Shown piece by piece: positions 24,136 through 34,763 of a stretch of DNA of 64,000 bases (positions within the stretch are counted from its first letter, which is position 1; each line of letters starts with the position of its first letter). The notes under the pieces were generated by a model. The model was given only the letters and a program-made list of their open reading frames with translations, had not been told where the DNA came from and ran no database searches. Origin of the DNA: Siderastrea siderea (Eukaryota; Cnidaria; Anthozoa; Scleractinia; Rhizangiidae); contig OZ034971.1 in the NCBI GenBank assembly GCA_964030785.1, positions 30,746,804 through 30,810,803 on the forward strand. The letters run 5' to 3'. The translations under genes were made by a program, and so were the position numbers.

Positions 24136-24258
24136 TAACCTGCGATCAGGCTCTATTTTCGTTTCGCTCGGTGAAACATTCAGGCGGGACGGGCGGAGCG
24201 AGCGACCAACGTAAGAGAATATGAGAGCGATGCTAAAATTCGGCCTGATCGCAGGTTA
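24136..24258. mobile_element. 123-bp MULE-type MITE, first copy
   Basis: The inverted ends are TAACCTGCGATCAGGC, and a 9-bp duplication TTCTCGACG flanks them (24127-24135 and 24259-24267). The related tail copy at 42098-42110 has an uninterrupted TTTCTCGACGCGAACAACT and is the empty site. Confidence 0.9.
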
Positions 24259-24288
24259 TTCTCGACGCGAACAACTTTCCGGTTGCCA

Positions 24289-25184
24289 TGTGTGTTTATC
24301 AATGGGGAAAGCGGTTTTAAAGTTGCAGTATGTATATATCATCACGTGTTTATCAATGGAGAAAGTCATTTCAAAGTTGCGGTATGTATATATCATCGTG
24401 TGTTCATCAATGGTCAAGGTTGTTTTAAAGTTAAGGTGTGTATATGTTATCATTTGTTCATCAATAGTGAAAGTCATTTCAAGGGCGCGGAATATACAGC
24501 TATTTCAATTAACGTTGTCAGATGAAAGTTTAAGCCTACGCGACAAGACCGCAGGGTAATATGGGATTTTTATGCCAATTTATTACTTGTACTAAGAAAT
24601 TCAAAGTTCCCGACCAACTTCTGAAAACCTTTAAACTAAGTCTGATTTGCAAAACTACCCACACTACCCTTGGGTCTTGTCGTGTAAACTTGAGTCGGAT
24701 CCGACAACCTTAATTGAAATAGCTGTATATATCATCGTGTTTTGTTCGATGGGAATATCATTAAAAAGTTGCGGTTTGTATATCATCATGTCTTCATCAA
24801 AGGGAAAGTCATAATAAAGTTGCGGTATGTATGTCTCATCTTGCCTTTATCAAAGGAAACGTCATGTCAAACATGTGGTATGTTCATCGATGGAAGAAGT
24901 AACTTCAAACTTGCGCAATGCACATATCACCATGGATTCATCAATGGGAAGAGACAATTAAATATTGCAGTATTTACATACCTTACATTGTATCATACTC
25001 ATCAATGGAAAGGTCGTTTGGAATTTGCAGAGTATATATCATCATGTGTTCAACAGTAAAAAAGTCATTTCAAAGTTGCGTTACGTATATGCCATCATGT
25101 GTTCATTAATGGGAAAGTCGTTTGAAAACATGGTATCTATTTGTCATCATCGTCAATGAGAAATGTGATGTCATTTAAAAGATG
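24289..25184 (+). repeat. 54-bp minisatellite array, block 2
   Basis: About 16 units, some with shifted or degenerate segments. Most of this block is repeated at 38450-38880 with a deletion. It contains a stretch of about 200 bp at 24500-24725, between two matching half units (ATATACAGCTATTTCAATTA and its inverted match AATTGAAATAGCTGTATAT), so a small palindrome-ended insert sits here. Confidence 0.85.
24495..24733. mobile_element. Small inverted-repeat insert in array block 2
   Basis: TACAGCTATTTCAATTAACG near 24495 is matched in inverse by CCTTAATTGAAATAGCTGTA near 24709-24728. The following GTCAGATGAAAGTTTAAG pairs loosely with CTTGAGTCGGATCCGACAAC. The 38620 copy of the array reads through here without it (GGCTCGGAATATATATATC), giving an empty site. 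The interior has no coding content. Confidence 0.65.
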
Positions 25185-25574
25185 CAGTTTCAATATAGCG
25201 TGAATTCCTTTAAAGCGGGAAACTGGTTTCTTTGGTTTATATCTTATTATGGCCGCCTCATGGAGAATGATGTAGCGCTTAGTAGTGAAGAGGCTACAAA
25301 ATATACTTCTTTAACAGAATGATAAAAAAATCACATTTAGAATATCTGTAAGATTCACTTCAAACGTATAGTGCCTTTGAAGATAATGAGGTTTTCATTG
25401 ATGTGAAGCTCACCTAACCTCTAAATGTCTTTATAGGAGAAACCTGGAAACGGGCCATGACAGTCAGCGCGCTGCTTACTTTCCAATTGTGACGTCATCA
25501 AGACAATTAGCTCGTCTTTCAAGAAAAAAGTCGTGCAGTTTTCGCGAGAAGAAGAAATTGCTGGCAAAATGGCA
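25185..25574 (+). repeat. Macrosatellite tail segment B, copy 1
   Basis: This single-copy-looking segment interrupts the array. It carries ATGGCCGCCTCATGGAGAA, TTTATAGGAGAAACCTGGAA and CAATTGTGACGTCATCAAG, and it is clearly related to tail A, but shorter. Matching copies are at 38875-39290 and 44590-45003. Confidence 0.85.
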
Positions 25575-27289
25575 AAGTCACTTCAAAGTTGCAGTATGTA
25601 GAAACCATTGGCTCAAGGTTGCGTATCTATATGTCATTATATGTCCATCGCTTGCAGAAATTATCTGAGAGTTGCAGTATGAGTATATCATCGTGTGTTC
25701 AGCGATGGGAAAGTCGTTTGAAAGTTGTAGTGTGCATATATCATCGTGTATTCATCAATGGAAACAGTCATTTAAGGTTTCCAGGGTGTATGTATCATAA
25801 TTTGCTCATGAATGTAAAATGTTATTGAAAAGCTTCGGTATGTCTATATCATCGTCTGTTCATCAATGGGCAAAGCCTTTAAAAGTTCCGATATGTATAT
25901 ATCATCGTGAGTTCATCAAGGGGAAAAGTCGTTTTAAAGTTGCGGTATGAGTATATATGATCGTGTGTTCATCAATGGGGAAAGTCATTTCAAAGTTCCG
26001 GTATGGATATATCATCGTGTATTCATCAGTGGGCAAAGTCGTTTCAAAGTTGAGGTATGTATATATCATCATGTATTCATCAATGGGGAAAGTCATTTAA
26101 AAGTTGCGGTATGTATATATCATCGTGTGTTCATCAATGAGGAAAGTTTTTTAAAAGTTGCGGTATGTCTTTATCATCGTGTGTTCATCAATAGAAAAAC
26201 TCCTATCAAAGTTACGGTGTGTATATATCATCACGTGTTCATCAATGGGAAAGTCATTTCAAAGTTGCGGTATGTATATGTCACCATGCGTACATCAAAG
26301 GAAAAGTCATTTCAAAGTCGCGGTATGTGTATATCATTATGTATTAATCAAAGGGAAAGTCGTTTCAAAGTTGCGGTATGTATACATCATCGTGTGTTCA
26401 TCAATGGGGAATTCATTTCAAAGTTGCGGTATGTATCTAATATTCATCAATGGGGAAAGTCGTTTCAAAGTTGCGTTGTGTATATATCATCACGTATTCA
26501 TCAATGGGGAAAGTCGTTTCAAAGTTACGGTATGTATATATCATCATGCGTTAATCGAAGGGAATTTTTGAAAGTCATTTCAAAGCTGCGGTATGTGTAT
26601 ATTATCATGCGTTCATCAAGAGGAAAGTCATTTCAAAACTGCGGTATGTAGATATTATGAGGTGTTCATCAATGGGAAAGTCATTTGAAAGTTGCGCTAT
26701 GTGTATATTATCATGCGTTCATCAAGAGGAAAGTCATTTCAAAATTGCGGTATGTAGACATTATGATGTGTTCATCAATGGGAAAGTCATTTCAAAGTTG
26801 CGCTATGTGTATATTATCATGCGTTCATCAAAAGGAAAGTAATTTCAAAATTGTGGTATGTATTTATCATCACGAGTTTGTCAATGGGAAAGTCATTTAA
26901 AAGTTGCGGAATATTCATCGATGGGAGAAGTAACTTTAAAGTTGCGGAATGCATATATCACCAATTTTCACCAATGGGAAGAGACAGTTAAATGTTGCAG
27001 TGTTTACATACCTTAACATATTCATCAATGGAAAGGTCGTTTGGAAGTTCCAGAGTATATAGCATCGTGTGTTCATCAATGGGGAAAGTAATTTAAAAGT
27101 TGCGGCAGGTATGTATCATCTTGTGTTCATCAGTGGGTAAAGTCGTCTCATAGTTGCGGTTTGTATATATCGTCGTGTGTTTTATAAGTGGAAAGTCGTG
27201 ATGATATATACATATGCTATATGATATGCGTTCATCAAAAGGGAAGTCTCATATCATCATGTGTTCATCAATGAGAAATGTCATTTCAA
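25575..27289 (+). repeat. 54-bp minisatellite array, block 3
   Basis: About 31 units. The frame encoding an 18-residue period (such as VAVCIYHRVFINGESHFK) stays open over 25947-26651, but another plus frame and a minus frame are also open, so coding is unlikely. The start (GGCTCAAGGTTGCGTATC) matches 39677 onward almost base for base. Confidence 0.92.
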
Positions 27290-28600
27290 AGTCGCAGTTT
27301 CAATAGAGCAGGGAATGTGGGGCTAGGGAAAATCTCGACTTGTTTGGTTTTCCGTTTTATTATGTTAAAATTCTACGTAGTCATGAAGCGACAACATTAA
27401 CTTCGTCAACAGCTTTTTTGGAAAAAAACAACAACTCACATTTAGTACATCTGTAAGTTTTTCTCCAAACGTGTACTGCCTTTAAAGATCAAGAGGTTCT
27501 CATTAACGTGAAGATGGATTTTGCCTTTTCAAAGTGTTACTAGCTGACATAGCCTCTAAATTTCTTTACAGGAGAAACCTGGAAACGAGCCCTCTGACAG
27601 TAAGCGCGCGCTGCCTAATTCCAATTGTGACGTCAACCAGTTACTTCGCTCCTTCTTCGAGGAATAAGTTGTGCAGTTTCGCGAGAAGGAAAAATTGCAT
27701 TAGTAGCTCTAGGCAGCACCCTTTACTCGATGTGCTGTTAATGCTTTGACACGGAATCAATATTGCATGAGGTACTCAACAAAAAGGTGAGATTTTCTTG
27801 CCTTGTACACTAAGTTTTAGATCAGTTATTTTCTACCACTCGATCAGTCTTACTCAAAGATGATAAACATTTTTTTTCTCATCAACTACAAACTGTTCTT
27901 GAAAATCTCGTTAACTTTTACAGCTGTAATCACTGACAATGTTGACTTATAAAGCATGAACGGGAGCTTTCTTAAGTGCAAATTTATTTATTCTCTTTTT
28001 AGCCGATGGTGGTGTTTACGAAGTCTGTTTATTTCTCGACGTAACCTGCGATCAGGCTCTATTTTCGTTTCGCTCGGTGAAACATTCAGGCGGGACGGGC
28101 GGAGCGAGCGACCAACGTAAGAGAATATGAGAGCGATGCTAAAATTCGGCCTGATCGCAGGTTATTCTCGACGCGAACAACTTTCCGGTTGCCATGGTTG
28201 CTTACGACAGGTTTTCCAGCCACGTGTTTGATGAATATACCTTTTGAGAGTGCTTTAACAGTACTTCGTTCACGTTCGCCCATGCATTGCAAATCAAATT
28301 TCTTAATTTATCTCATATAAGAAGAAAGTGTTACATAAGAAATAAAACTTGTCAACTTCTTTAATTAATACTTCCTTGATTTGATGAAATGGATTTCTAC
28401 CAGCCGCAAACCCAATTAGCAGCTTAAGTGCGTAAATCAGCAGTGGTTAGGTTAGGTCAGGGTTTAAGGTAAGGTAATGGTCACCCTTGCCTTACCCTTT
28501 AAAACACCAATTTTACTCGCTGTGTGATCCCATCATAACACTCGAGTTTAAGCTTTAAAATTTCTTAATGTTTTACTTGGAAACTCATTTCAACTATAAA
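27290..28600 (+). repeat. Macrosatellite tail segment A, copy 2
   Basis: The order of elements is the GGGAATGTGGGGCTAG opening, a TTTCTTTACAG acceptor-like site near 27560-27570, GAGAAACCTGGAAACGAGCC, TGACGTCAACCAG, a donor-like AAAAAGGTGAGATT near 27781, the 123-bp MITE, GGTTGCCATGGTTGCTTACG near 28188, and a block with GGTAAGGTAATGGTCACCC (about 28470). After 28560 the text becomes degenerate minisatellite. It matches 41370-42540 at high identity. Confidence 0.85.
28042..28164. mobile_element. 123-bp MULE-type MITE, second copy
   Basis: It has the same ends and the same flanking TTCTCGACG (28033-28041 and 28165-28173) as the copy at 24136. Because the host tail is the same, this is one insertion that was later copied with its surrounding tail, not a second hit. 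Confidence 0.9.
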
Positions 28601-28928
28601 GCATCTCTGTATTCTCACGTGTTTTTCAATGACACCTCATTTTAAACTTGCAAAATGTCAATATCATCACCTCTTCATAAAAGGGAAAGTGATTTCAAAC
28701 TTTTAAAGCTATATCTGCCAAATTCTTTTCATTAACGCGAAAGTCATTTCAATGTTGCAGGATGTACAGATATCATCATGTGACCATCATACAAAATGAA
28801 CTTAAAAGTTGCGACTGAGCATATAGTTGTGGTCAACAATGGAAAAAAGCCCGTAAAAGTTGCAGAATTCACCTATCATCGTATGTTAAAAAATGAGAAA
28901 AGTCATCAAGAAGTTGCGGAGTTTATAA
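28601..28928 (+). repeat. Degenerate minisatellite at the unit end
   Basis: Units are still recognisable (AAAGTCATTTCAATGTTGCAG, AATGAACTTAAAAGTTGCGA) but strongly diverged, as at 42540-42866. The end GCGGAGTTTATAA is the point where the 8.9-kb transposon begins. Confidence 0.8.
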
Positions 28929-28999
28929 GAGTGAATGTCTGTAAGGACCATCGATATCGCGGTCACAGCTCAAAATTCGATTTCGCTCATACTTTGTAC

Positions 29000-31440
29000 A
29001 TCGGGAGGCCCAAGTATTGTACATATGAAATTGGGGTTTATTTAATCAAATATTATTTCCTTTGAAAGAAATTAATTCTAAATTAGTTGCGGTATTTTTC
29101 GTCAACATCACGTACAAAATTGTCAATATTTACGTCTTTGCCGAGTCGGCTAATTGCGCGTTTCGATACATTTCTACACGAATTTTATTTGATTAACACC
29201 TCCTAAGTCCGCTGAGTGTAGAAAGAGTCAACTAGCTACATTTCTAAATATTTTGTAATTTTTTGAACAAGTGCACTCACGGTGTCCCAGAAAAAGGTTC
29301 GACGGTACCTCCAACAAACATGCCAAAAATGCCCGCGGTACGTAACCAAACTCACCAGTAAACCACCAAAGCAACGCTAAAGGACAGTTTTCAGTTTCTG
29401 CCGTTCCATTTTCTTGGGATCTCCTTTACTTTTCCAACTAAACATTCGTAAAGTAAGCGAAATTTTGCTATCCGTCAATTTGGAATGTGCATCAACTCGG
29501 ACAGTTGAAAGATTGTACTCACCACAATGCGGTCGTCAAAAACATAATTTTCCACTAAGTAGAAAATGTAAATCGCCTTTGTATTTCTTTCTTAGAAAGC
29601 AGTCATTAACAATGTAAAGCCTTGTGTGAAACTGAACCAAGAACAAACCCGTTGAGCAAATCAAAGGTCATTGCAAACATAGCCCTCTACTCACCTCATT
29701 CTATTGTTCGCTTTGATTTCCTCGGCGGCTGTCTTTCGTTTGTGACCTTACAGTTCGAATTTATACTTTTTCCCATTACGTTATCCATCGAAAGTTGCTG
29801 CTTGCCCACGCTATTCGAACAAAAGTTTGATTTGCCAAGTGAATATAAATACTGTTTATACATTTCAGCGTTTCACCGACACACAGTAACGTAATACGAT
29901 ATCTTTTATGATAAAACGTTTCCATTTGTCAGGCAATGCAGATTACACATGAACGGCTGAAATTTATTTTCCGTAAAATGACTTTATTTTCTTCAGTGTC
30001 CCGCGAATGAGACAATCATTTTAAAGGTAACATCGTTTCGTAAAATTGAGAAATAACCAGTTTATTCCTTAGCCTTCTGGCTAGTCTTTTCTTTTCTTGA
30101 AAACGTTTCTAAAGCAAGCACGTAGGCTCTTCCTCTTGTCGACGGTGATCTAGTCACTTGTGCTCGCGTGTCTCACTCAAATCAACATCCTATTATATAA
30201 ACTAAACAATTTTAAATCAGCTACAACATACACGTTTGTGGCTGTTGGCCTATTAAATGAGCAGTACTCAGGTAGTTACGCATATTTCCCCGGTAAATGA
30301 AAGTATACATCAATAAAACGTACCGGTATTATACAGTCCGAATGACTGGAGTCCTGCATATTCGAGTCCAGGATGAAATCAGTTCACAGTTATTTCAAGC
30401 TAAAAGGTGGAAAGTTGAAGACTAAGTATCATTCCCATACCTGGGTTCGCTTGAGGTTTTCTCTTAGCTTGTGTTTTTTTTTTGTGGGGGGGGGAGGGGG
30501 GGAGGGGTGAGTGGAGGGGTTTTGGGCGGGATGGGGGCTTACCTCCTCCCCACAAGCAATTTTTTTAAATTTACACTTTGAAACTTTTAATCCTTATCAG
30601 TTCTGTAGCCGCTAAGTTGGCTCTCAGGCCTCATACGTGATAGGCCCCATGTGTGAGAGGCTCCCATGTGTGATAGGTTTCCTTGGAAATTTGATGTTCA
30701 AACTTCATTTAAGCCTTCGAACTACGTTCTCGGGGCCAATATATGTTGTGAATAACAAATTACCTCGGGCAACTATTACACGATACTGCCTTCGACAGAA
30801 AAACTCTATTGTTTAAATAGTTGTGTAGTTGCCCGCGTTGGTGACTCGAGCAATTTGCGCACACTCCCATGAAAATGTTGGATTTTCCGATATTTTAGTA
30901 CTTTAGCAAAGTTAAAAATAATGGAAATCTAACATCGGATTTTCTAGCGTTTCCTTAAATGAATTTTGCTAAAATGTCGCAAAATTTGTGAAACAAATAA
31001 TAAATTTTACATATTCTTTTTACGTTCAGTATGGAAAAATCTGTCGGAGTAATTTAGTTTAGTAACTAAATATGCAGAATTGCATAATATTGAGAATGGT
31101 GAATTTCTGCAAAGCATTTTCCACTGACTAGATATTCTGTTACCACGGTAACAGCTTCGGCCAGGTAGTCGCAACCAAATCTTGTGCAACTAAATTGCAA
31201 GACAAGAAAACAAGTATTCATTTTGTAACTACCGTAAGATATAGTGTAAGTGCTTTTGTTAATACTCTTAAGAGCCACCTTAACTGATATTGTTCATGAC
31301 CATGCGTGAAGTTACACCTGTCAATTCCGTCCACACAAGCACTCCCCAACGACCCGGGTAATTCTATTAATCAATAGCTTTTTCTTTCTCTCAGTAATGT
31401 CATCCACGTTTAACCCAGGCTCTCGCAAATCTCCCTCAGC
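29000..31440. other. Left non-coding part of the 8.9-kb element
   Basis: Only short frames are present. Simple tracts include a G-rich block at about 30486-30535 and three imperfect copies of CCCATGTGTGATAGG-like text at about 30630-30680. A palindrome GTTACCACGGTAAC lies at 31139-31152. I recognise no gene. Confidence 0.45.
31139..31152. promoter_or_regulatory. X-box-like palindrome
   Basis: GTTACCACGGTAAC is a 14-bp near-palindrome close to the RFX X-box consensus. It lies downstream of the decayed gene in the transposon. No ciliary gene start is nearby, so a regulatory role is only a guess. Confidence 0.2.
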
Positions 31441-34400
31441 ATAGCTACCGACAAGGTCGATAAGTTATTATCGTGCACCAAATTGCGAATGTTGCGAGAA
31501 AGTGCAACAATAGGGTGCCGCAAAGCAATTTCCTCTTCGACAACTGCATGGAGCTTTGAATGTAAAGACTCCTTCTCAGCTGCATTCTGGTGATGTTCAT
31601 CGTCGCTGTCAGGTTCTTCATGTTGCTTCGATGAACTCTTCCTGATCTTAGCAGCCAGACGAGAGAAAAGCCCGCCACCTGTTGAGGCGAAAGAACATCA
31701 CCGCCAAGAGAAAGGCGAGCCCCCGATTCATTCCTGACTTTACGCATTTCATTTGACACTTCCTTCGGATCGGCTTTTTTCCCGCGTTCTTCGCCAATGA
31801 AAAATCGTTCTGTTAGAAATTTCTTTTGTTCCTCAGTTAATTAAGTTCTCTTCTTCGTAGTTTTTAGCGCCCATTCCTTCTCAAGTGGCGAATGCAAGTC
31901 TGCACCTGTACTTTCAGAGGTTCCTGCACAGAGACCGACAGTTGGAACTTGTGTTTGTTCTCCGATTATCTTAGCCGCGTATCCTCGCCTCGCCTCGCCT
32001 CGTCGAACAATGTTTCTTTTCCTAGTGCACGCTTATGCCTTCCTGCGTCTAAATGACCCTGTAAACTCGAGGACTGCTGAATCGTCCGAAGGGAGCCATC
32101 TTCTGGACAAGTAAACAAACCGTTAGCATCAACTTTCGCTTCTTCGTCTTCCACGCCTTCTGTGGCTATGTCTTTCTCGGAGGTAGTAACTGTATTTGTT
32201 TGTGTGGCCTCTTGTCCTGGTTTAGTGATCTTAAAACTTGACTTGGGGTTTTGTACAGGAGACTCCAACACTTCTAGCACAATAGGGGAACCGCCATCAC
32301 TCTGAATGTCTTTCCATGGAACTAGTTTTCCGGGTCCGATTTTATAAGCCTTCCAAACTCTTATTCCTCTTTCTTCAAACTGGAAATTATTCAGCGCGCT
32401 AATTCCATCCCATGACCATAATCTTATCAGAAGATGCTTCGGGAAGCTTCACGTACTCGACAATTACGCCATTTGATTCCACTGCTTCCTTCATCTGAGC
32501 GGCGTTGTTTACATCGTGTCCTTCGTTTAAATAGATATTGATGTGTCCTTTTATTGTAGCTGCCTGGCGGTCGGCCTCTCCCTTGCCACCTTGAGGATCT
32601 GAAAATTCAAATCTCTACACCTTGACACCCGCATGATTGCTTGACTTACTTCCAACAGTCGAACCACAACGGTAGCAACTAGCGTTGTCTTGTTTGCAAT
32701 ACACTTTCTCCAGTTCTGGACGGTGTTCCCTAGCTTTTCGTAACGAGAACATCCCGCAAGACAACTGCTACTGCAACACTATTGTTTGGGTCACTCAAAG
32801 CAAACGCCAAGCAGTGGTCAGCCACTTCTGACTCCATTGAAACGTGCACCTAAGAGTATGAGTGGATTTTTAAAACCTAATTCGGAACTTAATATTTTTA
32901 ATGTTATTTATCTAGATCAGATGGTATTGCTGAAGAATCATAATTACGTTCCATGATGACTCCTCTGTAAATTTTATCTTGAGAACATCCCTTAGCGTTA
33001 ATAACCGTATATTATTGAAAGCGTATTTCCCCCACCCTTTAGACAGAAATGAACTTGTGCCTTCACTTTCAACAACGGCCGGGTGTAGGAATCCAATCTA
33101 ACTCTTTTCAGCTAAAAAGCAAATAGGAAGGTTCAGTATCTCTTATTTTTTCCCGACAACGGCACAGATGGTCAGGGTACCCACTGTTTCTTCGCGACAA
33201 GACCTGCTTCCTTAAGTTTGTGAGTCATAGGGTGTCTGTTGCCAGTCGAAGTACTCTCGTCATGGTATAGTAAATCGGGCAGCTGGCTAGGGTGAAGTCC
33301 CTAAATTTTGTTCCCGCGTTTACTGTAGAGAATACCTGTATAAAGTGGACACCCCCTTATGTCAGCCCGCTTCTTTGTCCGTATTAATGAGTTACGTAGC
33401 CTTACCTTGTAATCTGCTCTTAAACATTGCTTAGCAGACCGAAGTGTTTGTTTCGTTTCCTTTGCCCAGGCTTGTGACTTTGCTTGGTCTGCTATTCTGT
33501 CTACTGTTTCGCAAAGGTCTTCAAATGCTTTGGTACCTTGAGCAGAGAAGTTGTCTAAACCCTGTAGCGACTTCCGCACCGATGCAGAGCACATGTCTAG
33601 TACTCGGAGTAGAGTGCGCTTGCTCATTGGAGTGAACTCGGTCTCGGCACAGAACTGAAAATACTGCTGCGTGATACGCTCTGGTATCAACATGCACACG
33701 ACATTTGGTGTTTTGATTACTTCCCCCGTCGATAATTTCAGCATCCTTTCTCCGAATGGCATGTCTTGAACGATATGAGGGCTGGAAATAAAGTTGAGGA
33801 AATGATCCACCTTAGCATAGTCAACTTTCATACGTCTTGCGATATCAACAGACACAACCGCCCCTCTTCCATGTAAAAGCTTGTGATGTCGTGCTATGTT
33901 AGCTTATGTTAAACCTGTAGCTAGTGATCCCAGGAATGTACTGCGTAAGTTCCTTAAGTGGCACTTTATCTGCCATAATTAACAGGATTTGCCTTCTTGT
34001 GCTCCAGTGTGTTGCATTCAAGTAGCTCTCGTCCAAAGCCTGCAAGAGTTCCACCTCTGCCTGGGTTCGCTCACAGGGTACGTTACCACCCAATGTAGAC
34101 AATAACTTATTGCTCTGACCTGGAGCAATAACTTCAAGGACTTCGCGGACACTTTGTTTTGCTTTACGGCTGTATCTTCGCTTTGTGCGTTCGTGAGCAC
34201 TGTCCCACGGAACGGACAATTTGTGGCGCACAGGGCTGACGTCACGACATGCTAAGAATTCGTTCAACATTTTCAAAGATTCGTTCACTGTGTTTATTTG
34301 GCTATTGTCTGGTGACTCATCAAGATCAGATTCTTCAACATTCAATTCCTCAACCTCCGGGATAAAAATACTTTCCCTTCTTTTACCGCGAATCATTGGC

Positions 34401-34763
34401 GTTTCTTCCTGAAAAGTCAGAAATGGCACTTGTATCAAGACTACCTTATTACTATTACTCTACCTTAGCTGATATAGGCTCAGGTTCAGACATAGAAATG
34501 TTGTCGTCGATCTTTTCTTTGTTCACACGTGGCCCTCTCGAACCACATTATACAAAAACTAAAAAAAGCCAAATATTTCTCTGAAATCTGCACCTTACTC
34601 CCACTACGTTACTTAATCCAACTGCGTATTGTGATCAAGTGAAGTGCACTTACCAAATTAAGTGCACTTACGTTTTCCGCAATGTCGTCAAAAACTGATT
34701 CAGGCAAACTGCTTTCTTGGACACTTCTTCGTTGCGGTAGTGTCTTTCGGCACTTGGTACATA
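31440..34763 (-). pseudogene. Decayed gene of an uncharacterised metazoan family, possible transposase
   Basis: Exon-like parts in order on the minus strand are as follows. 34763-34672 has a CTKCRKTLPQRRS motif, acceptor before and GTAAGT donor after. 34410-33899 opens with EETPMIRGKRRESIFIPE after a TTTTCAG acceptor and ends with QYIPGITSYRFNI. 33855-33301 holds the VDIARRMKVDYAKVDHFLNF segment and TPMSKRTLLRVLDMCSASVR. About 32620-32290 has FDFSDPQGGKGEADRQAATI, read despite stops. 32280-31966 has a C2H2-like LFTCPEDGS with a SSLQGHLDAGRH segment. The C-terminus is 31759-31445 (EMRKVRNESGARLS, SPQQVAGF). I recall this as a repeated, uncharacterised family of cnidarians and other animals. 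The middle, where relatives carry two conserved acidic motifs, is missing. An insertion of about 10 bp breaks the frame near 33895. Confidence 0.6.

Larger units (their letters stand above)
20985..24288 (+). repeat. Macrosatellite tail segment A, copy split by a LINE
   Basis: Tail A runs 20985-21208 and resumes at 23584 to 24288. It shares with the copies at 27290 and 41370 the AAATCTCGACTTG opening, CAAACGTGTATTGCC, a TTTCTTTACAG acceptor-like site (about 23660), CAATTGTGACGTCAACCAG, and a CAACAAAAAGGTGAGA donor-like site (about 23876). It ends at GGTTGCCATG where a minisatellite block is fused at about 24289. Translation of the exon-like part has stops, so I see no coding capacity. Confidence 0.8.

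Noticed and set aside
25947..26651. A 234-residue open frame with an 18-residue repeat, and similar frames in other arrays, as real protein genes
   Set aside because: The period is a multiple of three, so any frame free of stops in the unit stays open. Frames overlap on both strands and are broken by indels. No start context or splice pattern supports them.
28440..28500. Telomere-like GGTTAGG/GGTAAGG text
   Set aside because: Only a few irregular copies occur and they form a small inverted repeat. It is part of tail A and not a telomeric array.
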